64,000 bases of DNA from Pseudofabraea citricarpa (Eukaryota > Ascomycota > Leotiomycetes > Helotiales > Dermateaceae), in contig JAPWGK010000024.1 of NCBI GenBank assembly GCA_029641185.1, positions 372,001 to 436,000 of the forward strand, given 5' to 3'. The position numbers and the translations under genes were made by a program. Each line of letters opens with the position of its first letter. The stretch's first letter is position 1. Below are positions 23,271 to 38,600 of this stretch, one piece after another. The notes under the pieces were generated by a model, which searched no databases, was not told the DNA's origin, and saw only the letters and a program-made list of their open reading frames with translations.

Positions 23271-26200
23271 GTAAAAATAAAAGTAAAAGATATATTTATA
23301 TATAACTAAAAATATTTAATTAACTTTTCTTTTCTTTCTTTCTTTTTTCTTTCTTTTTTCTTCTTTTTTCTTCTTATTTTTAATAATAATACTTAGATAA
23401 AATAATTAGAATTTATATCTAAGATTTAGCTTCTTAGAGTAAATAAACCTTATTAAACTTATATTTAATCCTAGAGATAATTTCTTTATTTTTAATAGAT
23501 TTATTAGTTATATTAAGCTAATATATAATTTTAGAGAAATTATAAGTTTATAAAAATAATTATATAATAATAATTATACTTATAATAAAATAAACTAAAT
23601 ATATATTTATCTTAAGTTATATATTATTCTTATTATTATATAAGTATAATTATAAAATCCTAGAATCCTTAGAAGTTATTTTTTTCTTTTATATTATCTT
23701 AGTTACCTTAGTTAAAATCTTATTAATTAGTTTACCTAAGATAAAAGAAGTCTTAAAAAATTAATATAATATAAGTTATATATTTTAATTAATCTTAATT
23801 ATTATAATCTAGGTTAATTTTCCTTTTATATTATAAGAAAAAAGTTTCCTTAGATTAAAATAAGTAATTTTCTTAATATATTATATACTAAAAGAAAGTT
23901 TCTAAGAGTTATTCTTAGTTATAAGATAATAATTTTTCTTAGTTTACTCTTATCTCTAAATACTTAAGCCTAAGTTATTATAAAATAATAAATAAATACT
24001 CTCTAGCTTATAATTAAATATAATATAATTAGATATATCTAAAAAATTAAGTGAAACTTAAGTTTTAACCGATTAAGTTAGGATATATTATTTATAAAAG
24101 AGAATAATACTAGAAGCTAAGTCGAAGGTAATATTAATAATTAGGTTAATCGAAAAAAAAGATATTATAACTAAAATACTTTTATTAGTAAAAAGTAAAA
24201 TAAAAAAGTAAAAAAAATAAATTATAAAAGATTACTTTTATTATAAGTAATATTAAAAAAGAAATAAAATTTAATTCTAGTAATAATACTAAAGCTAATT
24301 AAAAGACTAAATATTAAATAAGTTAGTAATATTTAAATATTTAATAAATAAATAATTATTTACTAGGAACTTATATATCTAATAAATTCTATTAAGTATT
24401 AGATAATATTATAAGATATTAGCTTTTTATAAAGAAAGTAAAAAAGATTAAATATATACTTTTTACTTTTATATTTAAACTAGAAGGTTTATTTATATCT
24501 TCTAAAAATATTATCTTTTTAATAAATATCTTCTTAACTAATATCTCTTTAACTAATATCTCTTTAATAAGTCTTAGAGAAATACTAATAAGTAAAATAA
24601 ATTTAATAAAAGGCTAAGTTTATTACCTCTTATTAGTAAAAATACGTATTATAATTTAAAGTAACCTTAATTAAAATATTTAGATTATAAAAAATAATAA
24701 TAAGTTAAACTAAAGTTAAAAAGATAATAAATATAAATAAAACTAAAGCTAAGAAATAAAATAAAAAAAGATAAATATAAAGTATATATATATATATCTT
24801 TAGAACTTAAGTTATAATTTTATATTATTATTAGTTAATTTATAGAAAAAAAGACTAAGTTATATAAATAATTTATTATAAGAACTTTTATTATATATAA
24901 ATAATTATTTAAAATATATAAAAAGGTATTAGGTTTTAAATCTTACTTATATAAATAAAATAAAGATTTTATAAAAGTAAATAAATATATTTTAATTATA
25001 TTATTTCTTAATATTATTTTATTACCTAAAAAAATACTAATAAAATTCTAAGGTTTTCTATTAGTCTTTTAAGACTATTAATTTCTTAAGTTTATATAAA
25101 AGATTAAATTTTAGCTTAGTAATAATATTATTAAAAGTAATTTATTTCTTAAGCTAAATATTTAATAATATTTATTTTTAATATACTAATACTCTTAGCC
25201 TTAGCTTAATATTAATAATAATATATAAATATATAAAGCCTTAAGATTTATAATCTATAATTATAAAAGCTATAAATATAAAAATCTAAACCTAAGTAAA
25301 AGACTTACCCTAGGTAATAAATAGATATATTATTAAGCCTTAAAATAAAAAGATTAATATTAAGCCCGGCTTAATACTAGAAAATAAATATTTAATAAAA
25401 AAATCTTTTAGTTTAAATAATAGATAAAAGAATAATTTATTATATAAAATATATATATTATTAAAAGGTATCTAATAAACTAATCGGCCTAAGTTAGTAA
25501 AAGAACTAAATAAGAAGAAATATATATTATTAAAACTTTCCTTAAGAATAACTCTTTTTATTATACTAATAATCTTATTTATAAACCTAAGATTTATTAT
25601 CTAATTATTAAGAAGGATTATAGGTATTCTTTTATAATATTATAAGAAACTAAAATCTTTTTATTATTTTTTCTCTTTTACTTAAAATATTTATTAATAA
25701 ATTATATTATCTCTTTTATTTATATTTAATAATTTAGTTTTTATAAGAAATAAGAGGATTTTCTTACCTTTATTATATATAAACTTATAAAACTTTTTAT
25801 AATTTTAGATTTAATATTTAATATTTTATTATAAAATTATAAAATTAAGGATCTTATTATTATATATTACGTGTTCTTTTATTATATAACTATTAAGAAG
25901 ATTAATATTATTAATAATAAAAGTTAAAGTATATACTTAAGTTAAAAAAACTTAAAATTTAAGGTTTTTTATTTATTATATTTATTTTATAAGAAATATA
26001 ACTTAATTAAACTAAAGCTAAAACTCTTAAGTAAGTTTCTCTTAATTATCTACTTATACTTATAATTTACTCTAAAGTATATTTCCTAATATAAGTTCGA
26101 ATTATATAAAATCTTTAAGAAAAATAATTATAAGTAAACTCCTAAAAATAATATTAGAAGATACGTTTATATTTTATAATATTTTATATTTTATATTAAT

Positions 26201-29200
26201 TTAAGCGAGATCTTTTTTTAAGAATATATTTATTTTATTTATAATTATAATTCTCTTTCTAAGAACCTTTTAATATATTACTTATAATATTTTACTAATA
26301 TTTATTTAACTACTACTAAGACTATTAAGTCTAAAGGTTATATAATATATAAATCTACTAATATTTATAATAATTATATTAGTTATTATATAAAAGATAA
26401 CTTTATTATATTAACTAATAATCTTAAGATTATATAAGAATATCTTAATTAAATAAATCTTCTTAATTTTATCTTAGCTACTAATATATTATAAGAATTA
26501 ATCTAAGAAAGATATAACCTACGCCTTTATATATAAGATATAACTTAACTAAGTTTAATAAAGCTTCTTTTATTTTTTGTTTAGTTAAAACTTAAGAAAT
26601 ATTAGCTTATATAAATTATTAATATTCTAATTATCTTACTACTAAGTTTATAAATAAGTAATAAATATAAAAAGATCTTAAGATTCTCTAAGTTTAGCTT
26701 TAAAACTAATATTAATAGATATTATAATTTTTATATTATAAAACTCTTCTTAGTTATTAGCTAAGGTTATAATCTTAAGTATCTTTAATTTCTTTTAAAA
26801 TAATTAAATATCTCTAGAAAAAGTAAGATATATATAATTAGCTAGTAAAAAGAATTTATTAATATTATTATTAGATTATTATTAGTTAAGGAATTAATTA
26901 TCTCTAGAAATATCTCTAATTTTAAGAGTAATAATATTTATAATTCTTTATTCTTATAAAAGATCTCTTATTACTTTTACTTAATATTAGTCTTTTACTT
27001 CTTAATCGTCCTAGATCTTAAAAGCTAACTTATTATTAATATAACTTTTATTATTAAATATATAATTTTTATATTCTTTAATCTTAGTATCTCTCTTATA
27101 ATAATCTTTATTTATTTCTTTCTTACTTTTATTTAAAAAAGTAATATTTTTAGTAAGTCTTAATAAATATAATAAAAAGAAAATAAATATCTTAGCTTAT
27201 AAGTTTAGTAAAAGATAAATTCGATTATTATCTAAGAGATCCTAATAAAAGATAATTAATTAATCTTATAAAATAAAAAAACTTAAAAGAACTAAGTAAA
27301 TATTATCTTCTAATTTATTAGTTAATATCTAAATTCGTATTTTATTATTATAATTAAAGAAAAATCTAAGAAAAGATAATATATTAATTATTAAAAGACT
27401 TTTAGTATTAATCTAAATATATAAGATATATAATAGATATAAAGTATTAAAATAATAAAAGAATATATATTTTTTAATTCTTTCTCTTAGAATATAACTA
27501 ATATAAGAAATATACTTATATAAATAAAAGAAATATAACTAAAGCTCTTAAGATAAATAATTTTAATAAATAATTATACTTTTTTAATTAAGAGTATATA
27601 TCTAATATTACTTATTATTATTTTAATTTTTATACTAAGTTACTAATAATATTTCTTTCTTAGCTAAGAAAGCTTACTAAGTATATAATTTTAATTATTA
27701 AGTATTAAAAGAGATTATATAATCTAACTTTAAATAATAATATTAAGTATTATCTCTTAAAAAAGTAATTATAAAAGATTCTTTTACTTTAATATAACTA
27801 GTAAACTAATTATATACTTTTAAAGCCTATTTATTTAAAAGAAATTAAGTATCTTACTTATCTAGTAAAATTTAATCTCTTAAAACCTTTATTATTATAA
27901 GTAAAGTTATAAATATAATTATTAATACTTTTATTTTTATTATATAATTAGTAATATAATAGATTATTAATAAGATTTTTATAAATAATCTTATAAAAGT
28001 AATATTCGTATTATAATATAATATAAATAAGATTATAAGATTAAATTTATTAATTAATATATTTATTATAAAACGATAGATTTTAATACCTTTAAACTTT
28101 ATAATATAAGTTTCCTTATAAGATAATTTTAGAAGACGAAATTAATATAAAATAATTATACGTTTTTATAATTACTTTTTATTCTCTTAAGATATATTAT
28201 TCTTAACTTCTTTTACTTATTATACTTCTTTTAAGAAATATATAAAAGTATAATTATAAGTTTAAAAGTATATTATAATATTATTTACGTTCTTATATAT
28301 AATAATAATAAAGTTAATAATAAAAGAATTTTTAGAAAGAACTTCTAGATATAACCTAATAGGATTAAGCTTTTACTTAGGATTTATTATCTCTTAATTA
28401 AGAGTAATTATAATAATTAAGTTAATAAACTTAAGAATATATTTTTAATATTATAAATCTTCTTAAATCTACTAAGATAATTTATAAAAAAATAAATTCC
28501 TAGTAAGCTAAGTAAAATTATATATATATAATATTATTCGTTTAATTAATTTAATAATACTAAAGTAAGAGGAAATCTCCCTAAGAATCCTAAGTTTACT
28601 TAAGCTAGCTTTTAATAACTTTTTAAAAAAGTATTAAATAATAAGATTAAAAAACTTAGTAAGAATAATAAGATCTTTTATAATAAGTATTTTAAGACGT
28701 ACTTATATATCTCTTAAACCGTCTAATAAAAAAAGATTTATTCTAGTAATAATAAATACTAATAGATTATTTAAATTTAAGAGATTAATAATAAATTATA
28801 TTCTAAGAATATTATATCAAATAAGCTTAGTAAATATTAGTTATCTTATATATTATTTCTTATCTTATAACTTAAGATTAAAAGATAAGATTACTTTTAT
28901 ATTATTAATTAATCTTTTTAGAATTAGATTATTTATCTAATCTTTCTAATTAAATATTATAATAACTTCTTTTAATTCGAATATTAAAAGTTACTTTAAA
29001 TCGGATTTTATATCTTATTAATATCTTTTCTTAGTCTAAATTAAGTTATTATAAGATATAATATATATAAGAATATAATTATAAAGAAAGAATATAAAAG
29101 TTATATTATAATTAAATTTATTATAAGTTAATATAATTAAAACTAATAATAAAACTAATATAACTTATTTCTAGTTATAATAATTTATATATTATTTTAT

Positions 29201-31020
29201 AAAGGTTTTAAGAGATATAAGTTTTAATTTTAATTTATCTTTATTATTAAGATAATCTTTAATCTTATAAGGAAATAAAATTAAATAAGTAGCTAGAAAG
29301 ATATTTATATTTATATACGAACTTATAAGATTTATTTTAGTATACTAGTAATATTAAATATTTAATATAAAAGATAATAAATTATTAGAAGACTCTTATA
29401 AATTATTAGAATTATTATTAAAGAAAATATAATTATTAGCTTCCTTTAAATATTTAGGTTTTTATAACTCGATTATAAATTTAGCTTAAATATTATTAAA
29501 AGTAGCAAAAAATATATTAATCGTATCTAGCTTTATATTATAAGTTTCTAATAAATAAAAGAAAGATATAATAGTTCTAAGATTAATCTTACCTAATTAT
29601 ATATCTAATTTATTCTAATAAATATTATCTTAAAAACTAGTTATATATTTCTCTTAAGTAAGCGAATTTTTATAAAATATCTTATTTTTAACTATTAATT
29701 ACCTAATTTCTATAAGAATAAATAGTTCTAAATCCTAGGAATTTAATATTAAATAATTAATAGAAATATTATTATACTTAAGATTATATTTATATAACTA
29801 TTATAAAGTACGTAATATTTTCTCTTTATTTATAGAATAAAACCTTACTAATATAACTTAATTAAGTTCTTTCTTATCTTCTTATATAATTATAATTATT
29901 ATATAATTAGTAAGTTTTATAAATAATAGTAAAATTAAAAGTATACTTAGATTTTATTTAATAATAACTAGATATTTATAACTAAACTAAGTTACTTCTA
30001 ATATTTTAGTATCTTCTAATAACTTAAAAAAGAAGCTTATAATATAAGCTTTTATAATAAATACTTCTTTTACTTAAGTTAATCTCTTAAGCTCTAGAGA
30101 ATATACCTAATAAATAATAATATTATAAAAGTTTAATATAAAGAATTTTAGAAGAAAATCGCTTTTTTAAATTAATATAATATAATTTATATATAAAATA
30201 ATAATATTACTAGTAATTATATAATAATCCTAAGTAAAAGTATAATAATAACTTTTATAAGATTTAAGAAAAACTAATAATATTAGATTATTTATATTTA
30301 TCTAAGAAGTTTTATTTAATAAAAAAAGAATATTATAATAAATATAAGCTTTTTATTTTACTCTAGCTTTTATTACTTTCTTAAAATCTCGTATATAATA
30401 TTATTAAACCTTAGGTATTATTATTTCTAGAAATTTCTATAAGATAATTATAATATAATTATATTTTTTCTTAAGCTAAGAATTAAGAGAGTAACTTATT
30501 TTAACCCTAAGGAAAAGAATATTCCTAGATAATTAAGAGTTTTAAGATTATAAAATAAGTAATTATATAAGTCGTTTAAATATATTAAACCTAAGCTTCT
30601 AAAACTAATTAGTAAATAAAATATAAGAATATAAACTTACTTATAATCTTTCTTTTAATTTATTACTAAGTATTTTATATCTTTTTACTCTTACTAATAA
30701 CTTTAGCCTAAGAGGAATTATTATATATCCTAGAGCTAATAATCTTAGGTTAAAAAATAAACTCCTAAGTTATCTTACTTTAATTAATATTAAACTAAGA
30801 GTAAAAATAATTTATATTTTAACTTAAAAGTTATTATAACTTTTATATAATATTAGAAAGATAGATTATATATATTATTAAATAAAAACTTATACTTAAA
30901 ATTAGATTATAAAAATTAAAAGGTAATATCTTAAGAAAATCTTATTATTTATTTAAGATATAAGTATTTAAGAGAAATATAATTTCTTAAATTATATCTA
31001 TTATCTAAGGAGAAAATAAT
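23271..31020. repeat. 7.7 kb of RIP-degraded sequence, unidentified
   Basis: Continuous AT-rich sequence lacking CA and TG. Plus-strand frames around 26300-27000 read somewhat protein-like through RIP stops, but no domain is recognisable. I see no LTR pair or clear terminal repeats that delimit it. It may be one large old element or several fragments. Confidence 0.5.
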
Positions 31021-31430
31021 AATTTAGATATAAGTAGTTAAATTTATTATACTAGGCTAAGAAAAAAACTAATATTATATTAGTTAACTTATTAAATTAT
31101 ACTTAATAATAATCTAAATATAAGTAGCTAAACTTATTATATTAAGCTAAGAGAAAAACTAATATTATATTAGTCGACTTATTAAATTATATTTAATAAT
31201 AATCTAGATATAAGTAATTAAACCTATTATATTAAGCTAAGAAAAAGACTAATATTATATTAATCGACTTATTAAATTATACTTAATAATAATTTAGATA
31301 TAAGTAGCTAAACTTATTATATTAAGCTAAAAGAAAAACTAATATTATATTAATTAACCTATTAAATTATACTTAATAATAATTTAAATATAAGTAGCTA
31401 AAGTTATTAGATTAAACTTAAAGAAAAAGG
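31021..31430. repeat. 90-bp tandem repeat
   Basis: Units start at 31021, 31111, 31201, 31291 and 31381, an exact 90-bp period. Each begins with a variant of AATTTAGATATAAGTAGCTA. The period is a multiple of three and never slips. One plus-strand frame reads as a repeated 30-residue unit if its TAA codons were CAA before RIP, so this may be a degraded protein-repeat region. Confidence 0.85.
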
Positions 31431-32070
31431 ATTATACCTAGACTAATATATATATTAAATTAAACTTAAAAGAAGATTAAAAATAAATATTTAAGGATAT
31501 CTAATTAATTAAGATAAAATATTAGGTATAAGTAATCTAGTTTATTAAATAAGTTTAAGAGAAAAAGATTACTTATATTTTTTAGAGTAAATTATAAATT
31601 TATCTTTTAAATATTTATTAGAAATAACTAAAAGTAACTCTAAGTTAATAATTATTAAATATATTAGTTAAGATAATATAAGAGTTAAAATTAAAGTTTA
31701 AGAAAAAATTAAAGTAAAAATTAAAAAAAGATAAAAAAAAGATCCGCTTATTATTCTCCTAATAAATTATTATAAAGATTTCTTAGGTATAAGATTTATT
31801 TAAGAAAAAGAAAAATATTAAGAAGTAAATAAAAATTATAAGAAAGATAAAAATTATAAGAAAAATAAAAAAAAGTATAAGAAATAAAAGACCTTATAAT
31901 CTTCTTATATTTACTTATTTCTAGGAAGAATAATCTAAGAATCGTATTAATTTCTAGTAAAAGGAAAGAAAATATATATATATAAGAAAAAGGAATTAAT
32001 AAAAGAAAAGAAAATAAATAATAAATATTATTACTAAGAGGATAAAAATATAATAAAAAAGAAAAAATAA
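31431..32070. repeat. RIP-degraded sequence up to the Gypsy insertion
   Basis: AT-rich, CA/TG-depleted, A-rich on the plus strand in its second half. It contains weaker echoes of the 90-bp unit up to about 31600. No identifiable gene. Confidence 0.5.
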
Positions 32071-32075
32071 TATTA
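32071..32075. repeat. Target site duplication of Gypsy F (left)
   Basis: TATTA before the LTR. TATTA also follows the far LTR at 51919-51923. Confidence 0.75.
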
Positions 32076-32422
32076 TATTATGATTCTTATATAAGTTACT
32101 TAAGATATATATTATATATTTATTTCTCTTATATATATTTTATTTATCTTATATTATAACTTATTAACCTAGATTATATAACTAAAAATTTACTAAGTAA
32201 AGTAAATTATATATAATTTACCTTATATATTTATTTACCTAAGAATATATATAATAAAGAATACTTAGAAAGTAAATACTAGTATAATAAGAAGGATTAT
32301 TTATAATTAATTTCTTATATTTTTTTTTCTTTTCTTTTTTCTTTTTTTCTTATACTTAGATCTTTTATTATTAATTAATTATATTAATCTCTTATTTACT
32401 TTATATTTTATATATTATAATA
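32076..32422 (+). repeat. 5' LTR of Gypsy F (347 bp)
   Basis: Begins TATTATGATTCTTATATAAG and ends TATTATAATA. Same length as the LTR at 51572-51918. It matches the two inverted LTRs of element R. Confidence 0.85.
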
Positions 32423-33959
32423 TTATCTAAGTATTATTCTTTTACTTTTATCCTAATAAAAATAATAAAAATATATATAAACTTATAAAACTTTTATATT
32501 TTATTATATAAAAACCTAAATCTTTAGATTTACTAAAGTTATAATAATATATAATAAACTAGAACCCCTAGAACCTAAAATATATATAATAATATATTAT
32601 TATATTAAATACTTATTAGTTATAATAAGAGAATAAATAAAAACTATATCTAAGATACTAGAATATAAACCCTAGAACTAAAACCTTTAATACTTAGAAA
32701 TATAAATAAACTTTTAACTTATAATTAAGAAAGATAATAAAAAAAAGAAATTAGATAATAAAATATTTACTTTTATATTAATTAAAACTAAAAAGAAACT
32801 TATAAAAGTAATTATAAGAATAATTAGATAACCTAGAAAAATTAGATATATTATCTTAGGATATATACGTTCTTAACTTTTAATACTTATAATAAAAGAA
32901 AATAAAAATATAAAAAAACTCTAGGAAATTAAGAGTATAAAAGAAATTATCTTAATAAGATAAAAAGAATACGAATATTTCTTCTAATTACTTAATAAAT
33001 TCTATAAAAAATATAAACTTATTAGATAAAAATAAGATTAACTTATATAAGAAGTTTATAATATTATAAGTAACTTAATTAAATAATTAATAATAAGAGA
33101 GTAATAGATTATAAAGTTAAAATAAAAGAATATTAAATTAATTAATAGAAATAATTAATTAGATAAAATAATAAATATAAATACTTATAATATTTAATAT
33201 ATCTAAGAAATACTTAAGAATAAAAAATAAATTATTTAGCTAATAAGAAATTAAAATATAACTTTAAATACTTATAAGAATATATAAGAAAATAAAAATT
33301 AATTATATAAGAGTAATAAGCTCTTAGATTTATTTATCTTCTTTTTAGGAACTTATAAAAAATTTAAAAACTAAAAATATACGATTAAAAATAAGCTTAA
33401 GATTAACTAAAATTATTTTATAAGTAAAATTAATTATATTAGTTATATAAGTAATAAAATATCTAGAAATATAATTAATTATATCTAAACTAAATTATAT
33501 TAATTTTCTCTAAATAAATTTAATATTATAAATAAGATCTTATATAAACTTAAACTTATTTATAATAACCTAGATAAAAGAGAAATTACTTTCTTAGAAG
33601 TTAAGAAATTTTACTAGAATAATAATTTCTTCTTAATTTTTTTTATTAAATTTAATAAACTTATAAGAGAACTTAGATAAAATAAACGATCTTAACTTAA
33701 TAAACTTAATATAAAAGTAAATAAAAAACTTTAAGACTTTAGAGTTATATTTTTAGATAAATCTAATTATAAGAATATAATTATAAGATATAAGAGAATT
33801 AATTAAAAGGTTTAAGAAAATAAAAAGATCTAAAAGAAATTAATTAGATTTATAATAAATATCTCTAAGAGATCTTTTATTTTAGGTAAACTTATTAATA
33901 AAGAAAAATTAATTAATTTTATTCCTAAGATAATTAAACTAAGATTTTCTAAGAAGAAA

Positions 33960-34070
33960 AAATAAAAATTATTAAAAAAAAAAGCTTATTTTTATTATTA
34001 TAAATAAGAATATAAAACTAAGAATTATTTATATAAAAAGATTACTAAGATTATTATAATAAAATCCTTA
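33960..34070 (+). pseudogene. Gag zinc-knuckle relic of Gypsy F
   Basis: A plus-strand frame shows aromatic residues and stops at the places where a CX2CX4HX4C knuckle would have its Cys and His codons after RIP (TGY to TAY, CAY to TAY). The surrounding residues are lysine-rich. Its mirror image is in element R near 49045-49110. Confidence 0.6.
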
Positions 34071-35269
34071 AAAAAAACTATTAAGTTAAAAAATAAGAAA
34101 TCTTAAGAGAAATTATATCTTAAGATATAAAAGAAGAAATTTCTCTAAAAATTAATATTATTAAATTATCTTTAGGATTAAAAAATAATATCTCTTTTTA
34201 ATTATAATATAAAATAAGAAAAATAAAAATACTTTCTTTTATATTAATTAATATTAGATATCTTAATAGAAATTTTATAAATAAATCTTTTATATAATAA
34301 ATATCTTAAATTAAATAAATTAAATTAATAAAATTATAATATCTAAAACCTTTTATTAGATTTAATAATAGATAAATATCTTTTATTAAATATAAAATCC
34401 TAGTTAGCTTTAAAGTTAATTAAAAATAAGAACTATTAAGTTTCTTTTAGGTTATAAAACTTAAAAGATATAATATTATACTTAGAAAAATATAAATATT
34501 TTTATAAAATATATTATTAGATATAACTAAGAATAAAGTTATATTTAATATAAAAAACTCTAAGAAATTATTAAAAATTTAAATATTAAGTTTTATTTCT
34601 TTTTATATAAATAAGAAAAAAGATTTATATATTTATAAAAAAATAATTAAAATTACTAAGATCTTAAAAAAAAATAAAATAAAAGAATTTTCTAATATAC
34701 TTTTAATTTCTTTAGAAATCCCTAAAAACTTAAAATAATTAATTAAAAAAGAAATTCCTAAAAGCTCTAAAAAAAGAAAAAATAAGTATAAAAAAAAGTT
34801 AAAATTTAGATATATAAAAGAAAAGATTATATAAAAAATTAAAGAAATAAAATAAAAGACTAAGTAAGAAAAAGTAAATCTACTAAAATAAAAACCTTTA
34901 TATATTAATATTCTAAGATTTAAAAGAAAAATAAAATAAAAAGAAATAATAATATTTATTATTTTCTTAAAAAATATTATTAAATAATAATAAAAAAATA
35001 CTAAAAGAGAAATTAATATTAAGAAATATCTCCTAAAGAAATTATAAGACTTAATTAAGGTATTCTTAAAAAAAGTTATAAACTAATTATTATTATATAA
35101 GAGTTATAATTATTATATTAAATTTATAAAAGAAATAAATCTTAGATATATTTTTTTATATAAAATATCTTAAGAGAAACTTAAACTTATTAAAGTTTAT
35201 ATTAAAGAATAATTAATAAAAGATTTTATTAATATAAATAAGATATCTTACTTATTATTAATTTTTTTT

Positions 35270-35498
35270 ATATAAAAGCCTAAAAAAAGATTAAGATTTT
35301 ATATTAATTATAAAAAGCTAAATATAATTATAAAAAAAAAAAAATATCTTTTACTTTTAATAAATAAAATTCTAGTAAAAATAAAAAAAACTAAGTTTTT
35401 ATTAAAGCTAAATATTAGATATATTTTTAATAAAATTAAATTCTAAATTAAAAAAAATAAAAAGCTTATTATATTTTATATTAGATAAAACTTATATA
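35270..35498 (+). pseudogene. Gypsy F reverse transcriptase, first part
   Basis: The degraded frame reads like the start of a Gypsy RT, with a RLRFxIDYRKLN-type block and an FIKLDIRYAFN-like block. It is cut at 35498 by the insertion of element N and continues at 42660. Confidence 0.75.
35494..35498. repeat. Target site duplication of Gypsy N (left)
   Basis: ATATA. The same bases follow the right LTR at 42655-42659. Joining across it restores the sequence seen uninterrupted in the sister element R near 47600. Confidence 0.85.
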
Positions 35499-35680
35499 TA
35501 TAAGAGTAATTATAAATAGAATATTATAATATTATAATATAATTTTTCTCTAAGGAAAGATAAGGAATTTACTCTTAAAATATATATATAAGCCGAACGT
35601 AACCCGATTACTAGGTAATATTATAATAATAATATATACGCTAGCTAACTAATTAGTTAGATACTAGAACCGCTATTATA
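35499..35680 (-). repeat. 3' LTR of Gypsy N (182 bp)
   Basis: Begins TATAAGAGTAATTATAA and ends CGCTATTATA on the plus strand. It pairs with 42473-42654. Differences between the two are mostly C/T and G/A, as expected from RIP. Confidence 0.85.
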
Positions 35681-38600
35681 ATTATCTTCTCTCTTATAAT
35701 CGAGTTCTCGTAACCTTATTTGATAAGCTTACTCTTAGGTAATATATAAGAAATATACGAGTCTAGTATAATATCTTTTATTAGAAATTCGATAATTTAT
35801 AATTCTTTTATTCGATTATTTTTTATAAGTTCTCTTATACGAATCTATTAAATTATCCTAGTAAGATATTTACTCTAATACTATAATTTATATATTCTTA
35901 ATCTTATACTATAAAAACACGCTAGTAAAAGATTTCTTCTTATAAATATAAATATCTTTTACTTTTTTTATCTTTTTTCTCTTTTCTTTATAAATATTTA
36001 TAATAGCTTCCCCTAATAATAAGATTAAATCTTTATTTCTTATACTTTTTTCTTATTATATTTATAATATTTCTAATATTAATTATTACCTTTAGTAATA
36101 TAAATATATAATAAGAAGCTCTCGCTTTATTAGCTATTACGTTTTCGTAATAATTCTTATATAATATCCCTTCGGATCTTATACGTACGATTTATATATA
36201 TTACGTAATTCGCTTTTTAAAGTCTATTAACCTTACGAAATACGTTTAGTTTAATCCTAAGTTTAGTTCTTATAATTATTATTATTATATTAGTAAACAA
36301 AAGTATATCCTAGTAAGTAATCGCTTCTAATTTATTTTTAATTCGCCTTAGATTTACTATTAACTTTTATAGGTTCTCCTTAGAATAATTAGTTTAATTC
36401 GTATTATCTTAAGCTTTATTATTAAATATAAGAAGAATTCGACTTTTACCTTTTATAAAGCCGTATAAAATACTATTATTAATCTTATTAGCTAAAAGAA
36501 ATCCGTAGAAAAAACTACTCCTAAGACTAAATTAAAGATAACTTATATAATTCTCCTTAAAATATAAGAAATAAACTACCTTTTACGTCTTTTTATTATA
36601 AGTTCTTATCTCGTCCCTAGTAAAACTATAATTAATTCGTATTAAGGCTAATATAAATCCGAACCTAGCTACTAAAGTAAAAGGTTTTTCTATTACTTTT
36701 AAGCGCGAACCTTTAGAAAAGCCTAAGTTTATTATTACCTCTTATAAGAGATATAAGCTTATAAAGTTACTAATAATAGAAGAGTATTTTAAGTTTAAGA
36801 TAAACTAAGATTCCTAGGATAAAATTAAGTAGGAAATCGCTAAGAAACTTAATATAAAAATAAATTAGAATATATTAGAATAACTTATAACTAAAAATAT
36901 AAAGGTTACTAATATTATAAAAGAAACTTAAACTTAAGAAACCTTAAGTTAAAGGAATATATTATATTTTTATATACTTTTTATAATATTTTTAGGATAA
37001 GATACCTAGGAGTTTAGGTTTTTTAGCTTTAAGTTTCTCTAATAAAATAAAACTTTTTTTTATTTTATATATTATTATTTACTAAAATTAATCTAATATT
37101 ATAACTTATACTCGTATTAAGTTTCTTATTATAATTATATCTTAAGTTTATTATTTTATTAATATAAGTTTTAAGATTTTATATATTTTATAAGGCTTTA
37201 TTAAAAGTCTATTATAAATATAATATAGATTTACTACGACTTCTTATTAGATAAGGTTTTTATACTAAAGTTTATTTCCCCTAATAATAATACTTATATC
37301 TTATATTTTCTCTTTAATCTAATTATAATTAACTCTTATATTATACTAAGGTATTTAGTTACTAATTTATTAGCGTTTATTATATTCTTCGTAGGTTCCT
37401 AGGTATTATTTACTACGAAATAACCTTTCTACTAGACTAGGTATTCTTGCTTTTTTTTTATTTCTTAGTAAGTAAATATTAATTTAATTTTTTATTTCTT
37501 ATAATTATTAATATTATAAGATTCTAGGTTTATAATAGTATTATTTCGACTATTATATAATTCTAATAAGAAAATATAAAATATATTATATATTCGTAGT
37601 CTTTTTAGGAGCTTTAACTAATAAGCTTACGTATATATATTAATTACTTCTAGGATTTTAAATAATCCCTAGTACTTATTAGTAAGTTTCTTATTAGGCC
37701 TTAGTTATTAGATATTTTTTATTAATAATATTATTTATTACCTAATAGTAAATTTTATAGGTTTATACCTCTAGTTATAATATTTCTTTTATCTTAATAT
37801 TATAGCTTTAAGTTAGGTTTTAAGCTTATTTCGTTCGGTCTTAATTTTCTTAATTTTTCTTTTTATAATATATATTATCTTCTTGTTTATAATAGCGTCC
37901 CTAACGTTTATTCCTAGTATTAGTTCGAATTTATATAAGGCCCGAAAGGGGGATAATCTCGTACTCTTGTGTTTTATATTATTATAAGTATATTTAGTAA
38001 AAGTAAGTTTTAAAGCCTAGTTAATTTATCTAAAATTATAATAAATATATAAATATTACTTTAGCGTTTAATTTTACCTTTTTATTTAACTATCGGTTTA
38101 TAAGTAAAAAGTAATATTAAACTAATATTAGACTTATAAGTAAAATATAATAGTACCCTAGAACTTACTAGTAAATTATAAGCTATAATCGAAGGTTATA
38201 CTTTTAGGAGTTCTAAAATCTTTCTAGATTCGAGAAATAAAAATCTCTATTAACTCTAGTATATTAATCTTCTTTATAATAAGAACGTACTAGGTTATCT
38301 TTAAGAATTTATTAATAACTACTAGTACTAAGTTATATATATATCTTTCTTATTTACTAGAGGGTAACCTAATAATAAAGTTTATTATAATCTCTTATTA
38401 TAGTTTAGTTAAGACTAGGAGTAATATAAGCTTATTATATAAGTAGTATTACCTCGATTTTATTTATTAGTATATCTTATAAGTTTATATATAATTTTTT
38501 ATATTACGTTATAAGTTTTACTAGAAGTATAACTTATATACTAGCTTTAATATTCTTTTAAACCTAAAATACCTAGCGTATAAGTTATTATAATATATTA

